From Mycobacterium sp. URHD0025 (GTDB lineage: Bacteria > Actinomycetota > Actinomycetes > Mycobacteriales > Mycobacteriaceae), in assembly GCF_000426065.1 (NCBI RefSeq), contig NZ_AUEQ01000001.1, positions 496,001 through 560,000 on the forward strand: a stretch of 64,000 bases of DNA. Direction: 5' to 3'. The first letter of the stretch is position 1; the number at the start of each line of letters is the position of its first letter. A model generated the notes under the pieces. It was not told the DNA's origin. It ran no database searches and saw only the letters and a program-made list of their open reading frames with translations. Positions 52,845 to 61,360 of the stretch are shown one piece after another. The position numbers and the translations under genes were made by a program.

Positions 52845-53455
52845 GCCTTGGTCGCGGACACCAGGAAGCCGGGCATCTGCGTGCGGCCTTCGGGCAGGGC
52901 GGCGTGTAGCTGGGCCGGACGGATGTCGTCCACCTGCCAGTACTTCGAAACCTCCTCGCGCAATTGGTCTTCGGTGAACTGAGTCGGACCAGGACCGTCG
53001 TGCTCGGCGAATGCGCCTGTGCCGAACGCCAGAATGTAGAACCGCGCACCGGGGGCGGCCGCGCGGTGCATCGAGCGCAGGTAACCCTCACGTAGCTCAT
53101 TCGGCAGAGCATGCAGCAACCCGCTGTCGAAGATCGTGCCGAACCGCCCGTCGTACCCGGTGAGCGACGAGATGTCGGCCGCCGCGAACGTCGCATTCGT
53201 CAGCCCGCGTTCCTCGGCGCCCGCGGCTGCGGCGGCCACGGCCGTCGGGCTCAGGTCGATGCCGACCACGGTGTGGCCACGCTCAGCCAGTGCCAGCGCC
53301 AGCGCGGCGTGACCGCAGCCGGCGTCGAGCACTTCACCGTGTACGGCACCGTCGGCGTCGAAGACCGCGGCGTATTCCGGCTGCGGCGCACCGATACTCC
53401 ACGCGGGAGGCTGCTGCTGCCGGTAGGCGTCGTCCCAATCGATCCCGTGAGTCAT
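52841..53455 (-). CDS. Class I SAM-dependent methyltransferase
   Basis: This 204-residue Rossmann-fold methyltransferase opens with DWDDAYRQQQPPAW, typical of a thiopurine/tellurite-resistance-like group. The SAM site is VLDAGCGHAALALALAERG (about residues 42-60), followed by GIDLSPTAV and FDSGLLHAL (acidic loop). Its ends are plain: ATG 53455, and a stop overlapping the GNAT gene by 4 nt. The divergent MarR gene is 120 nt away, so the two may share an operator. Substrate unknown. Confidence 0.87.
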   Translation of the reverse strand: MTHGIDWDDAYRQQQPPAWSIGAPQPEYAAVFDADGAVHGEVLDAGCGHAALALALAERGHTVVGIDLSPTAVAAAAAGAEERGLTNATFAAADISSLTGYDGRFGTIFDSGLLHALPNELREGYLRSMHRAAAPGARFYILAFGTGAFAEHDGPGPTQFTEDQLREEVSKYWQVDDIRPAQLHAALPEGRTQMPGFLVSATKA

Positions 53456-53575
53456 GTCGTCGCCCCTTCATGTAATTCAAATTTGTACTACATTGACGAT
53501 AGGTCGAGATATGACGCATGACAAGCCGATGCTTCACACTGTTCAAACCTGAACTGGTAGGCCGATTGGAGGACG

Positions 53576-54046
53576 ATGGCGCGCAAGCTGTCCACCGCGC
53601 AGGAACGAGCCTGGCGGCCCTACATCGAGGCCAGCCTGCGGCTGGAGACCAAACTCGACGAACGGCTACGCGAGGCGACCGGTCTGACCCTGATGGACTA
53701 CCACGTGCTGATGCTGCTGTCGGAAGCCCCGCAGCACCGGCTGCGGATGAGCGAACTCGCCGACAAGATGGTGTTCTCCCGCAGCCGCATCACCTACCAG
53801 ATCACCTCGATGACCAAGCGGGGGCTGGTTCTGCGCGAACCTGTTCCCGAAGATCGCCGGGGCCACCGGGCCGTACTCACCGCCAGCGGCATGGACACAC
53901 TGCGCCAGGCGGTGCCATTGCACACCCAATCGGTACGCGAGCTGTTCTTCGACCACATCCGCGCCGACGAACTCGACTGTGTCGAAACGGTATTCGACCG
54001 GATCCACCGATATCTGGAAGACCACGACCGGGAGCAGACATCGTGA
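53576..54046 (+). CDS. MarR-family regulator
   Basis: This 156-residue MarR protein has its winged helix-turn-helix at about residues 40-105 (YHVLMLLSEAPQHRLRMSELADKM, then FSRSRITYQITSMTKRGLV). The beta-wing contains EDRRGHRAVLT, and a C-terminal dimerisation helix follows. Its stop overlaps the PPOX gene start (GTGA), so regulator and oxidase are coupled. The 120-nt upstream gap is AT-rich, with CAAATTTG (53478-53485), a plausible but weak operator half. It may control itself, the PPOX gene and the divergent methyltransferase. Confidence 0.9.
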   Translation: MARKLSTAQERAWRPYIEASLRLETKLDERLREATGLTLMDYHVLMLLSEAPQHRLRMSELADKMVFSRSRITYQITSMTKRGLVLREPVPEDRRGHRAVLTASGMDTLRQAVPLHTQSVRELFFDHIRADELDCVETVFDRIHRYLEDHDREQTS

Positions 54047-54459
54047 CCTTCACCGCTGCCGAGCTCGCCTATCTATGCGACCAACCGATCGGGCGGCTCG
54101 CCACCGTGGGCCGCCACGGCGACCCACAGATCCGCCCCGTCGGTGTCCACCTGAGTCCTGACCAGGCCGGCATCGACATCGTCGGCCACGCCCTGGCCTC
54201 GACACAGAAGTGGCGCAACGCGGTTCGCAATCCGCAGGTGGCGTTCATCGTCGACACGGTGCTCTCGGTCCACCCGCCCGACGCTCGCGGAATCGAAATC
54301 CGCGGCACGGCAAAGGTACTGCCCGGAGCGGGCACCACCGGCGGCGGGCTGAGCGGCGACATCATCCGGATCGCGCCGCACCGGATCATCAGCTGGGGAC
54401 TCGACGGCGCGGGCACCACTGCCAGGGACTGGGCTGAATCCCCGCACACAGCCGACTGA
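54043..54459 (+). CDS. PPOX-class (F420/FMN-binding) oxidoreductase
   Basis: This 138-residue split-barrel protein of the pyridoxamine-phosphate-oxidase-like family has FTAAELAYLCDQPIGRLATVG at its start and GDPQIRPVGVHL, typical of the mycobacterial F420-binding group. The GTG start overlaps the MarR stop; a much longer open frame upstream is only a shadow of the MarR gene. It probably reduces a small organic substrate using F420 or flavin. Specific reaction unknown. Confidence 0.85.
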   Translation: MTFTAAELAYLCDQPIGRLATVGRHGDPQIRPVGVHLSPDQAGIDIVGHALASTQKWRNAVRNPQVAFIVDTVLSVHPPDARGIEIRGTAKVLPGAGTTGGGLSGDIIRIAPHRIISWGLDGAGTTARDWAESPHTAD

Positions 54460-54478
54460 TCCACCTAGCATCGGGCTG

Positions 54479-55450
54479 ATGCCGACAGTCAACACCGCCC
54501 ACGGAACCATCGATACCTCTGACCTCGGCGTCACGCTCATGCACGAGCATGTCTTCATCATGACGACCGAGCTGGTCCAGAACTACCCGGAGTCATGGGG
54601 CGACGACGCCAGCCGGGAAGCCGATGCCATCGCGCGGCTCACCGAACTCAAATCCCGCGGCGTCGACACCATCGTCGACCTCACGGTGATCGGATTGGGC
54701 CGCTACATTCCGCGCATCGCCCGGATCGCCGAGGCCACCGACCTCAACATCGTCGTCGCCACGGGCTTCTACACGTACAACGACCTGCCGCTGGCGCTGC
54801 ATTTCAACGGGCCCGCACCGGGACAGACCGACCCGATGACCGAGATGTTCGTCCGCGACATCGAGCATGGCATCGCAGACACGGGGATAAAGGCGGCAAT
54901 CCTCAAGTGCGCCACCGATGAACCGGGCATCACCCCCGGTGTCGAGCGCGTTCTACGGGCTGTCGCCCAGGCACACCGGCAGACGGGCGCGCCGATCACC
55001 ACCCATACCCACGCGGCCACCAGGCGCGGCCTCGAGCAGCAGCGCATCTTCGCCGCGGAGGGAGTCGATCTGTCGCGGGTGGTGATCGGGCACTCGGGCG
55101 ACACCACCGACATCGGCTATCTCGAAGAGTTGATCGCCAACGGTTCCTACCTCGGTATGGACCGCTTCGGCGTCGACGTCTACCTGCCGTTCGAAGATCG
55201 GGTGGCAACCGTGGCCACGATGTGCGAGCGCGGCCACGCCGCGAAGATGGTGCTCTCCCACGACACTTGGTGCTATTTCGACGCGCTGCCCGACGAGATG
55301 ACCTCCGCGGCGCTACCGAACAGCCATTACCTGCACATCCACAACGACGTGCTGCCCGCACTGCGCGAACGTGGGGTCACCGAGGAACAGATCAACACGA
55401 TGCTCGTCGACAACCCGCGCCGGATCTTCGACCACAAGGGCGGATACTGA
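54479..55450 (+). CDS. php: Phosphotriesterase-family lactonase Php
   Basis: This 323-residue amidohydrolase-superfamily enzyme is of the phosphotriesterase-like lactonase group. The N-terminal metal motif HEHVF is at about residues 22-26. A carboxylated-lysine region follows in AAILKCATD, with further metal histidines in THTHAAT and GHSGDT and the terminal aspartate in LSHDTWC. It likely hydrolyses lactones (quorum-quenching-type) and weakly organophosphates. It matches Rv0230c of M. tuberculosis. It follows the MarR-PPOX pair by 19 nt in the same direction. Complete, with no signal peptide. Confidence 0.92.
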   Translation: MPTVNTAHGTIDTSDLGVTLMHEHVFIMTTELVQNYPESWGDDASREADAIARLTELKSRGVDTIVDLTVIGLGRYIPRIARIAEATDLNIVVATGFYTYNDLPLALHFNGPAPGQTDPMTEMFVRDIEHGIADTGIKAAILKCATDEPGITPGVERVLRAVAQAHRQTGAPITTHTHAATRRGLEQQRIFAAEGVDLSRVVIGHSGDTTDIGYLEELIANGSYLGMDRFGVDVYLPFEDRVATVATMCERGHAAKMVLSHDTWCYFDALPDEMTSAALPNSHYLHIHNDVLPALRERGVTEEQINTMLVDNPRRIFDHKGGY

Positions 55451-55493
55451 GCTCATTCGGGACCGTGCGACGCACCCCTGAACCGTGACGAAG

Positions 55494-56708
55494 TCATCGC
55501 GCGACCGGAGCGGGCTCGGGCTGGTCGGTGATGGAACTGTCCAACGGCGGCACCGGCCGCTCGTTCCGGTACTCCCAGCGCCGCAACGCCTCCCGGCACG
55601 GTGATTCCACCAGCGCGTAGCTCACGGCGGCCAGCGCGAAGCCGAACACCAGCGTCAGCACCAACACCACCAGCATCTGGCCGTTGAACAGGAATTCGCC
55701 GATCATCGGGAACACCATGGCCAACGCCGCCAAGTGCCAGACGAACAGCCCGTAGGACCAGCGGCCCAGCGTGACCATCACCCGGTTGCCCAGGATCGGG
55801 TGCCGGGTGTCCGGGTGGTCGAGCACCAGCGGTGCCAGCAGCGCGCCTGCGACGATCGCGCCCATCGCGGTCTTCAGCGTCACCTGACCGACCGAGCCCG
55901 GGCGCAGCCCTTCCAGGCCGGCCAGCGGCGAAGCCGCGATCCCGAACGCCACCGCGGCGATGACACCCATCAGCACCCGCCGCCGGGCCAGCCGGTGCAC
56001 CCAGCCGAATGGGCTCACCGTGAGTTCAGCCAGCACCATCCCCGCGGCGAACCACGAGAAGAACGCCGGCGGCCAGTTCCACGGGTTGAGCCCAGTGGTG
56101 CCGGAGAACGGAATGCGCACCCACAGCAGGCTCAGCGCCGCCAGCGCGATGATGACGCCGATCCGGGCCCGCACGGGTAACCGCCGCGCCAAGAGCGCCA
56201 GCAAGGGTAGCGCCAGATAGAAACTGACCTCGACCGACAGACTCCACATCTGGGTCAGCCCCGCGGTCAGCGTCAGCGGCACATAGATCTGGGTCAGGGT
56301 CAGGTTCGCCAGCCACACCGTCAGATCCGCCTTGGCCTCCGGAAGCAGCAGGATGATCACCACCACGGCAACCACATAGCCCGGCATGATGCGCACGATG
56401 CGTGATCGCAGGTAGTGGCCGGTGCGGGGACGGGGGCGCAGGCCCCGGGCGGCCGCGGCATGACCTCGCCACAGCAAGAAACCCGAGAGCGCGAAGAACA
56501 CGGCGACCGCGAGGTCGAACCGGCCGAAGAACCGGCCGCTCACCCCGGTGGTGTGGCCGGTCTGGAAGGCGACGTGGGTGAGCACCACACCCATGGCCGC
56601 GCACGCGCGCATGCCTTCGACGGCCGGCAGGAAGCTGCGTGTCCCGCCGACCCCCGAATCCGACCCCGAATCCTGACCGGTTTCCGGGTCCGATACTCCG
56701 GTCGCCAC
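55494..56708 (-). CDS. Membrane acyltransferase (acyltransferase 3 family; Rv0228-like)
   Basis: This protein of about 404 residues has a short N-terminus and about ten membrane helices, of the acyltransferase 3/OafA family. The catalytic histidine region is LPAVEGMRACAAMGVVLTHVAF, and FFALSGFLLWRG follows. Residues after FFALSGF line the acyl-CoA channel. GTG 56708 gives the family-length protein; the open frame runs on to 56939 but crosses the promoter of the divergent DUF3068 gene. It acylates an extracytoplasmic glycan or glycolipid, possibly trehalose or arabinan-related. Position matches Rv0228. Confidence 0.87.
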   Translation of the reverse strand: MATGVSDPETGQDSGSDSGVGGTRSFLPAVEGMRACAAMGVVLTHVAFQTGHTTGVSGRFFGRFDLAVAVFFALSGFLLWRGHAAAARGLRPRPRTGHYLRSRIVRIMPGYVVAVVVIILLLPEAKADLTVWLANLTLTQIYVPLTLTAGLTQMWSLSVEVSFYLALPLLALLARRLPVRARIGVIIALAALSLLWVRIPFSGTTGLNPWNWPPAFFSWFAAGMVLAELTVSPFGWVHRLARRRVLMGVIAAVAFGIAASPLAGLEGLRPGSVGQVTLKTAMGAIVAGALLAPLVLDHPDTRHPILGNRVMVTLGRWSYGLFVWHLAALAMVFPMIGEFLFNGQMLVVLVLTLVFGFALAAVSYALVESPCREALRRWEYRNERPVPPLDSSITDQPEPAPVAR

Positions 56709-56863
56709 GGCGACCAGTGTGCCGCGCCACGGCAACCCCGCCAAACTGCGGGTCAACGCACCCCGGGGGATGTCACCGGAGTAAGTGATGGCCTTAAATA
56801 GTGCTGTTAGGGTCGAACGGGTTTGCCTCACGACGAGTTGGCCCACACTGAAGGAGGCCCGGT

Positions 56864-58060
56864 TTGAACCGCGCAGTGGCGCTGCGTATCGCGGCATGCG
56901 GACTGATGGGGCTGGGTGCAGCCCTGCTGATTGCCGCACTGTTGCTGACCACGTACACCAAGGGCAAGATCGCCAAGATCCCGCTCAACCTGGATGCGAG
57001 CCTTGTCAGCGATGGGACCGCGACCGCTTTCGATCCGGAATCGCTGGTGGCCCCGAAATTCTCTGTCGACCGCAACGTGCCGGTCGCATTGCAGCAACAG
57101 GTCAGCGTGGAGTCTCCGTCCAACGCCGAGGTGGTGACCCTGCAGGTGGGCAGCACACTGCGGCGCACCGACCGGCAGAAGGACGCCGGCCTCCTGCTGG
57201 CGCTGGTGGACACCGTCACCATGAACCGCGGCACGGCGCTGGCCGTGTCCAGCGACAACAACCCCGGCGGGGCACTGCAGAAGCCGCGGGCCATCGACGA
57301 AGAGAAGCCTCCGACGAACGTCGCGCTGCCGCACGAGGGCCTGACCTACCGGTTCCCGTTCGACACCGAGAAGAAGACCTACCCGGTTTTCGACCCGATC
57401 GCGCAGAAGCCGTTCGACGCGAACTACGACGGTGAAGAAGACGTCAACGGGTTGACCACCTATCGGTTCATCCAGAACGTGGGCTACGACTCCGACGGCA
57501 AGTTGGCCGAGCCGGTGAAGTACTCCTCGCTCTACGAAGACGACGCCGACAGTTCGGTCACCGCCAGCCCCGAGATGTGGGGTGTGCCCGGGGAACCCGA
57601 CGAGCGGATCACGATGGACCGCTTCTACGCCGCGCAGCGCACCTTCTGGGTCGATCCGGTCTCGGGCACCATCGTCAAGAAGCAGGACCACGGCTACCAG
57701 TACTACGCACGTGACGCGCTCAAGCCAGAGGTGACCTACGTCGACTACAAGGTCACCTCCAACGACGAAACCGTCGAATCCCAGGTCGCGGCCGCTCAGG
57801 ACGAGCGTGACCGGGTGTCACTGTGGACGCGTGTCCTGCCGATCACGTTCGCCGCGCTCGGCCTGCTGGCCCTGGTCGGTGGCGCCGTGGTGGGTTCGTT
57901 CGCGGTGCGCGCCGAGTCCACTCTGATCGATCCCGGACTCGACACCGCCGATCACGGATTCTTCGACACCCAGGGCTTCCAAGTTCCCGGTGCCGAGGCC
58001 AAGACCGAGAAACTGCCGGCTCAACGACCGTCCGACCTACCACCGGACCGGCCGATCTGA
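56864..58060 (+). CDS. DUF3068 exported membrane protein (Rv0227c-like)
   Basis: This 398-residue protein has an N-terminal membrane helix (about residues 7-28), then a large beta-rich extracytoplasmic domain, a second membrane helix (about 318-342) and a short C-terminal tail. DUF3068 proteins (PorA-like fold, in the Rv0227c family) are found in the mycobacterial envelope and are linked to cell-wall permeability. The TTG start follows AAGGAGG at 56851-56857. The next gene begins 2 nt after its stop. It is divergent from the acyltransferase gene by about 155 nt. Confidence 0.88.
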   Translation: MNRAVALRIAACGLMGLGAALLIAALLLTTYTKGKIAKIPLNLDASLVSDGTATAFDPESLVAPKFSVDRNVPVALQQQVSVESPSNAEVVTLQVGSTLRRTDRQKDAGLLLALVDTVTMNRGTALAVSSDNNPGGALQKPRAIDEEKPPTNVALPHEGLTYRFPFDTEKKTYPVFDPIAQKPFDANYDGEEDVNGLTTYRFIQNVGYDSDGKLAEPVKYSSLYEDDADSSVTASPEMWGVPGEPDERITMDRFYAAQRTFWVDPVSGTIVKKQDHGYQYYARDALKPEVTYVDYKVTSNDETVESQVAAAQDERDRVSLWTRVLPITFAALGLLALVGGAVVGSFAVRAESTLIDPGLDTADHGFFDTQGFQVPGAEAKTEKLPAQRPSDLPPDRPI

Positions 58061-58062
58061 GC

Positions 58063-59739
58063 TTGCGCTCTGCTGTGCTGCCGGCCTATGCGCTGGCACT
58101 GTCTCTGCTGATAACCGGGCCACTGCTGGGGCCCGGTTATCTGCTTTTACGCGACGCGGTTTCCACGCCGCAGTCGTATCTGACCGATGCGGCGCTGGGG
58201 CTCGGCGAGGCCGCACCGCGCGCGCTGCCCCAGGATTTCTTCGTGGCTGTCACCTCGGCCGTGCTCGACGGCGGGGTGGTGGTCAAGGTCTTGCTGGTGG
58301 CCGGTCTGTGGTTGGCCGGTTGGGGAGCCGCGCGACTGGCCTCGACCGTGCTCGGATCGGGTTTGCCGGGCCAGTTCATCGCGGCGACGCTGGCCGTCTG
58401 GAGTCCGTACGTGGCCGAGCGGTTGCTGCAGGGGCACTGGAGCCTGCTGGTCGGTTACGGCTGCCTGCCCTGGGTCGCGGTCTGCGTGCTGCGGCTGCGC
58501 ACCGAGCCGCGTTGCGCCTCGGCTTGGGGCCTGCTGTTCTGGACCGCGCTGGCCGGTGTGACGCCGACGGGTCTGATGCTGGCCGCGACGGTCGCGCTGG
58601 TGTGTGTCGCGGCGCCCGGCCCCGGCTGGCGGCGCGCACGGGTCGCCGCGCTCGCGCTGGGCACCGCCGTGCTTGCCGCGACGCCGTGGCTGGTGGCCGC
58701 GGCGGTCGGTGGAACGGTGTCATCCCCGGTATCGGCGGCCGGAGTCCATGCGTTCGCGGCCAGGGCCGAGCCCGGCCTGGCCACCCTCGGAAGTCTGGCC
58801 GGTCTCGGCGGCATCTGGAACGGTGACGCGGTACCCGGCTCACGCACAACACTTTTCGCGGTGGTCGCCACTGTGGTGCTGCTCGGCATCGTCGGCCTCG
58901 GCCTGCCCGTCGTGATCCGTAACCGCTGCGCGGTACCGCTGCTGATCCTGGCCGTGGCGGCGGTGCTGATCCCTGCCGCGATGGCGACCGGTCCGGGGCT
59001 GCAGTTCGTCGATGCGACGATTCGGGCGGTGCCCGGTCTCGGCGTGGTGCGCGACGGCCAGAAATGGGTGGCGCTGGCCATGCCCGGCTATGTGCTGGCC
59101 GCTGCCGCCGCGCCCGTCACCTTGCGCCGGGCCCGGGTGCCCGTGGTCGCTTCGGCTGCGGTGGTGTGTGCCGCACTGATCGCGGTGTTGCCCGATCTGG
59201 CCTGGGGTGTGGGCAATCAGATGCGCGCGGTGCAGTACCCGCCCGGGTGGGCCGCCGCGGCGGCGCAGATCAACGCCGACCCTCGTCCGGTGGTCGCGCT
59301 GCCACCGGACAGTATGCGGTTGTTCTACTGGGCCGGAAGCGCTCCCGTGCTCGATCCGCTCCCCCGGTGGCTGCGTGCCGAGGTGCTGTCGACCGGTGAT
59401 CTGTTGATCGGTGGTCAGGTCATCCCCGGAGAGGGAACGCGGGCCCACGCGGTGCAGGACCTGCTGCGGTCAGGCGCAGACCGTCAGGCGGTGGCCGACG
59501 CCGGCGTCGGCTGGTTGGTGGTCGAAACCAACGGTGCGCCGGCAGAACTCGATCTGCCGGTGGCCTATCGAGATGGCGATATCGCCGTATACCGGATAGG
59601 CGGAGATCAAGCTGCCTCGCCCCACCGAGCCCTGTTGATCGCCGCACATCTGGTGTGGCTGCTGACCCTCGTCGGCGGGGCGGTCGGGATGGCTGTCTGC
59701 TTCTGGCGAGTACAGGGACGATCAGGCCGACTCGGTTAG
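58063..59739 (+). CDS. Polytopic membrane protein of the mycobacterial cell-wall locus (Rv0226c-like)
   Basis: This 558-residue membrane protein has many predicted helices (about 12) and a C-terminal extracytoplasmic part (about 400-525). LLQGHWSLLVGYGCLPW and DGQKWVALAMPGY are among the more conserved-looking loops. Hydrophobicity and length match Rv0226c, whose precise function is not known; a GT-C-like glycosyltransferase fold is suspected. TTG 58063 begins 2 nt after the DUF3068 stop, so the two genes are transcribed together. The ribosome site is weak, so the start is uncertain by a few codons. Confidence 0.84.
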   Translation: MRSAVLPAYALALSLLITGPLLGPGYLLLRDAVSTPQSYLTDAALGLGEAAPRALPQDFFVAVTSAVLDGGVVVKVLLVAGLWLAGWGAARLASTVLGSGLPGQFIAATLAVWSPYVAERLLQGHWSLLVGYGCLPWVAVCVLRLRTEPRCASAWGLLFWTALAGVTPTGLMLAATVALVCVAAPGPGWRRARVAALALGTAVLAATPWLVAAAVGGTVSSPVSAAGVHAFAARAEPGLATLGSLAGLGGIWNGDAVPGSRTTLFAVVATVVLLGIVGLGLPVVIRNRCAVPLLILAVAAVLIPAAMATGPGLQFVDATIRAVPGLGVVRDGQKWVALAMPGYVLAAAAAPVTLRRARVPVVASAAVVCAALIAVLPDLAWGVGNQMRAVQYPPGWAAAAAQINADPRPVVALPPDSMRLFYWAGSAPVLDPLPRWLRAEVLSTGDLLIGGQVIPGEGTRAHAVQDLLRSGADRQAVADAGVGWLVVETNGAPAELDLPVAYRDGDIAVYRIGGDQAASPHRALLIAAHLVWLLTLVGGAVGMAVCFWRVQGRSGRLG

Positions 59740-59784
59740 CTGCGGCGTGCCTGTCGGCGGCGTGTCGCGGCGGGGAAGCAAGTG

Positions 59785-59826
59785 CCGAGTTGCCCGGCTG
59801 CGCGCGACTTTTCAGCGACAATCGCC
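59785..59826 (-). repeat. 42-nt intergenic repeat, copy A
   Basis: Read on the minus strand it starts GGCGATTGTCGCT and contains GTCGCGC and CAGCCGGGCA. Aligned with copy B (60047-60088, plus strand), roughly 34 of 42 positions match, so the two form a large inverted pair. Confidence 0.65.
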
Positions 59827-59913
59827 GCACGAGCACCATGAACACCGTTCGTTACACGGGCGATCACTACTCACGTCACTGACGCCCCAACAGGCGCGTA
59901 GGTAACGAATTTC

Positions 59914-59960
59914 GGATTGTCCAGCTATGCGCGACAGAGTCGCTGATAGCCGGGCACTGG
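59914..59960 (+). repeat. Diverged third copy (C) of the intergenic repeat
   Basis: It shares the GGATTGTC opening and the AGCCGGGCA block with copies A and B. It carries its own short hairpin GCGAC-AGA-GTCGC at 59931-59943. Internal spacing differs, so relatedness is less certain. Confidence 0.4.
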
Positions 59961-60046
59961 ACCTCTGAGGCTCACGAGGCCAGTGGTGAACAAGCAGCAA
60001 AAACCCCGAGCGACAATGGGGTCCGTGAGGTCTGCGTTTCCTATGT

Positions 60047-60088
60047 GGCGCTTGTCGCTCGATTGTCGCGCACAGCCGGGCACATCGG
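60047..60088 (+). repeat. 42-nt intergenic repeat, copy B
   Basis: It starts GGCGCTTGTCGCT and contains GTCGCGC and CAGCCGGGCA, matching copy A in inverted orientation about 220 nt away. The pattern suggests a short mobile or structural intergenic element. Confidence 0.65.
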
Positions 60089-60157
60089 ATATCGCTTCGA
60101 AAGTTGTGACTGCTGTGATCAGCGGTACCCGCACGCCACGCTCGCGTCAGCGGCGGA

Positions 60158-61327
60158 CTACACCAGCCCGCTGACGTACTGGCCCTCGTGCACGCATCCC
60201 AGCACGGCGCGCATCGCGTCCGCGCTCAGCCTCCAGGAGAATTCCTCGCTCCGGGTCTGCGCCTTGCTGCCCAGCTGCACGCGCATGACCGGGTCACCCA
60301 AGAGCTGACGGATGCCCGCGACCAGGCCGTCGCGATCCTCCACCAGTAGCCCGGTCACGCCGTCGACGATCGAATCGGTCAGCCCGCCAGAGGCGCGATA
60401 GCCGATGGTGGGCACTCCGTGTTGGGCCGCCTCGGTGACGGCAAGCCCCCAGCCTTCTTTTCGCGACGGCAGCACATGCACCCAACTCTGCTGCAAGACA
60501 CGGTGTTTGGTCTCTTCGTCGACATGACCGTGGAACGTCACCGATTCCGAGATGCCCAGCAGTTCGGCGTGCTCGACCAACCGCTGCTGCCACCAGCCGC
60601 CACCGAGGATGTCCAGGTGCAGTCCGGGCACCTCGTCACGCAGTGCCGCGACCGCCTCGAGCGCATCCTCGATCTGCTTGTGCGGCACCAGCCGCGAGAG
60701 CACCACGAGCCGCGGACTGGTCGAGCGAGGCAGCTCCAGCGTGCGGCCGGGAGCCTCGTCAAGTCCGTTGCGCACCACAGCAATTCGCCCGGAATCCACC
60801 CCGAGCTCGTTGAGATCGCGGGCCGAGGGCAGTGACACGGTGACGTACTGGTTGCGACGGTGCAGCCGCGGGGAGAGCTTGGACTCGACGAACCAGCCGA
60901 TGCGGCCCTTCATCGGGCCGGCCACCGGCCACAGTTCCCGGTGACAGTGGTGCACCAGCACCGCGACCCGGCGGCCGAACGCCAGCCGCGCAAGAAACGG
61001 CAGCCCGTTCTGGGTGTCGACGACCACGTCGGGCCGGACCCTTCGCAAAGGCCCGAGGCCGACGCGGGCCGCCACCATGGCCAGCCCGGCCCAGATGTAG
61101 ACGCTGTAGGGCCCGCCGGCCCGATTGATCTGCACCCCGTCGACCACCTCGCGGCGAGCCGCTCCGGGGTAGCGCGCGGTGCGCAACGTGACGTCGACGC
61201 CGTCGTCGGCCAGACAGGCACCGATCCGCTGCAGATAGGCCTCGCTGCCGCCGCCCTGAGGGTGTCCGGTGTCACGCCAGCACAGGAGCAGGACGCTCCG
61301 CAGGCGTGGGGCAGGACGGGCAGACAT
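60158..61327 (-). CDS. Family 4 glycosyltransferase (Rv0225-like)
   Basis: This is a 389-residue GT-B fold glycosyltransferase of family GT4. The N-terminal Rossmann domain has HPQGGGSEAYLQR and the catalytic histidine region HHCHREL. The C-terminal domain has the donor-phosphate motif LSRLVPHKQIEDA and the EX7E motif region EGWGLAVTEAAQHG. It transfers a sugar, probably mannose or a related hexose, from a nucleotide or polyprenyl donor to a cell-envelope acceptor at the cytoplasmic face. ATG 61327 lies only 33 nt from the divergent methyltransferase gene; a longer frame upstream is shadow. Confidence 0.9.
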   Translation of the reverse strand: MSARPAPRLRSVLLLCWRDTGHPQGGGSEAYLQRIGACLADDGVDVTLRTARYPGAARREVVDGVQINRAGGPYSVYIWAGLAMVAARVGLGPLRRVRPDVVVDTQNGLPFLARLAFGRRVAVLVHHCHRELWPVAGPMKGRIGWFVESKLSPRLHRRNQYVTVSLPSARDLNELGVDSGRIAVVRNGLDEAPGRTLELPRSTSPRLVVLSRLVPHKQIEDALEAVAALRDEVPGLHLDILGGGWWQQRLVEHAELLGISESVTFHGHVDEETKHRVLQQSWVHVLPSRKEGWGLAVTEAAQHGVPTIGYRASGGLTDSIVDGVTGLLVEDRDGLVAGIRQLLGDPVMRVQLGSKAQTRSEEFSWRLSADAMRAVLGCVHEGQYVSGLV

Positions 61328-61360
61328 CGTGTTGAGAGTACCGGTGAGTAGGTTGGGCGG

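Larger units (their letters stand above)
59740..60157. other. 418-nt intergenic region without a supported gene
   Basis: No coding sequence is supported. It carries two inverted copies of a 42-nt repeat (59785-59826 and 60047-60088) and a diverged third (59914-59960). A short CCCC...GGGG hairpin lies near 60004-60021. It separates convergent genes (polytopic protein on plus and glycosyltransferase on minus), so no promoter is needed here. Confidence 0.6.

Noticed and set aside
56709..56939. Extension of the acyltransferase gene to 56939
   Set aside because: It would cross the promoter and ribosome site of the divergent DUF3068 gene, and the extra residues show no homology or membrane helix.
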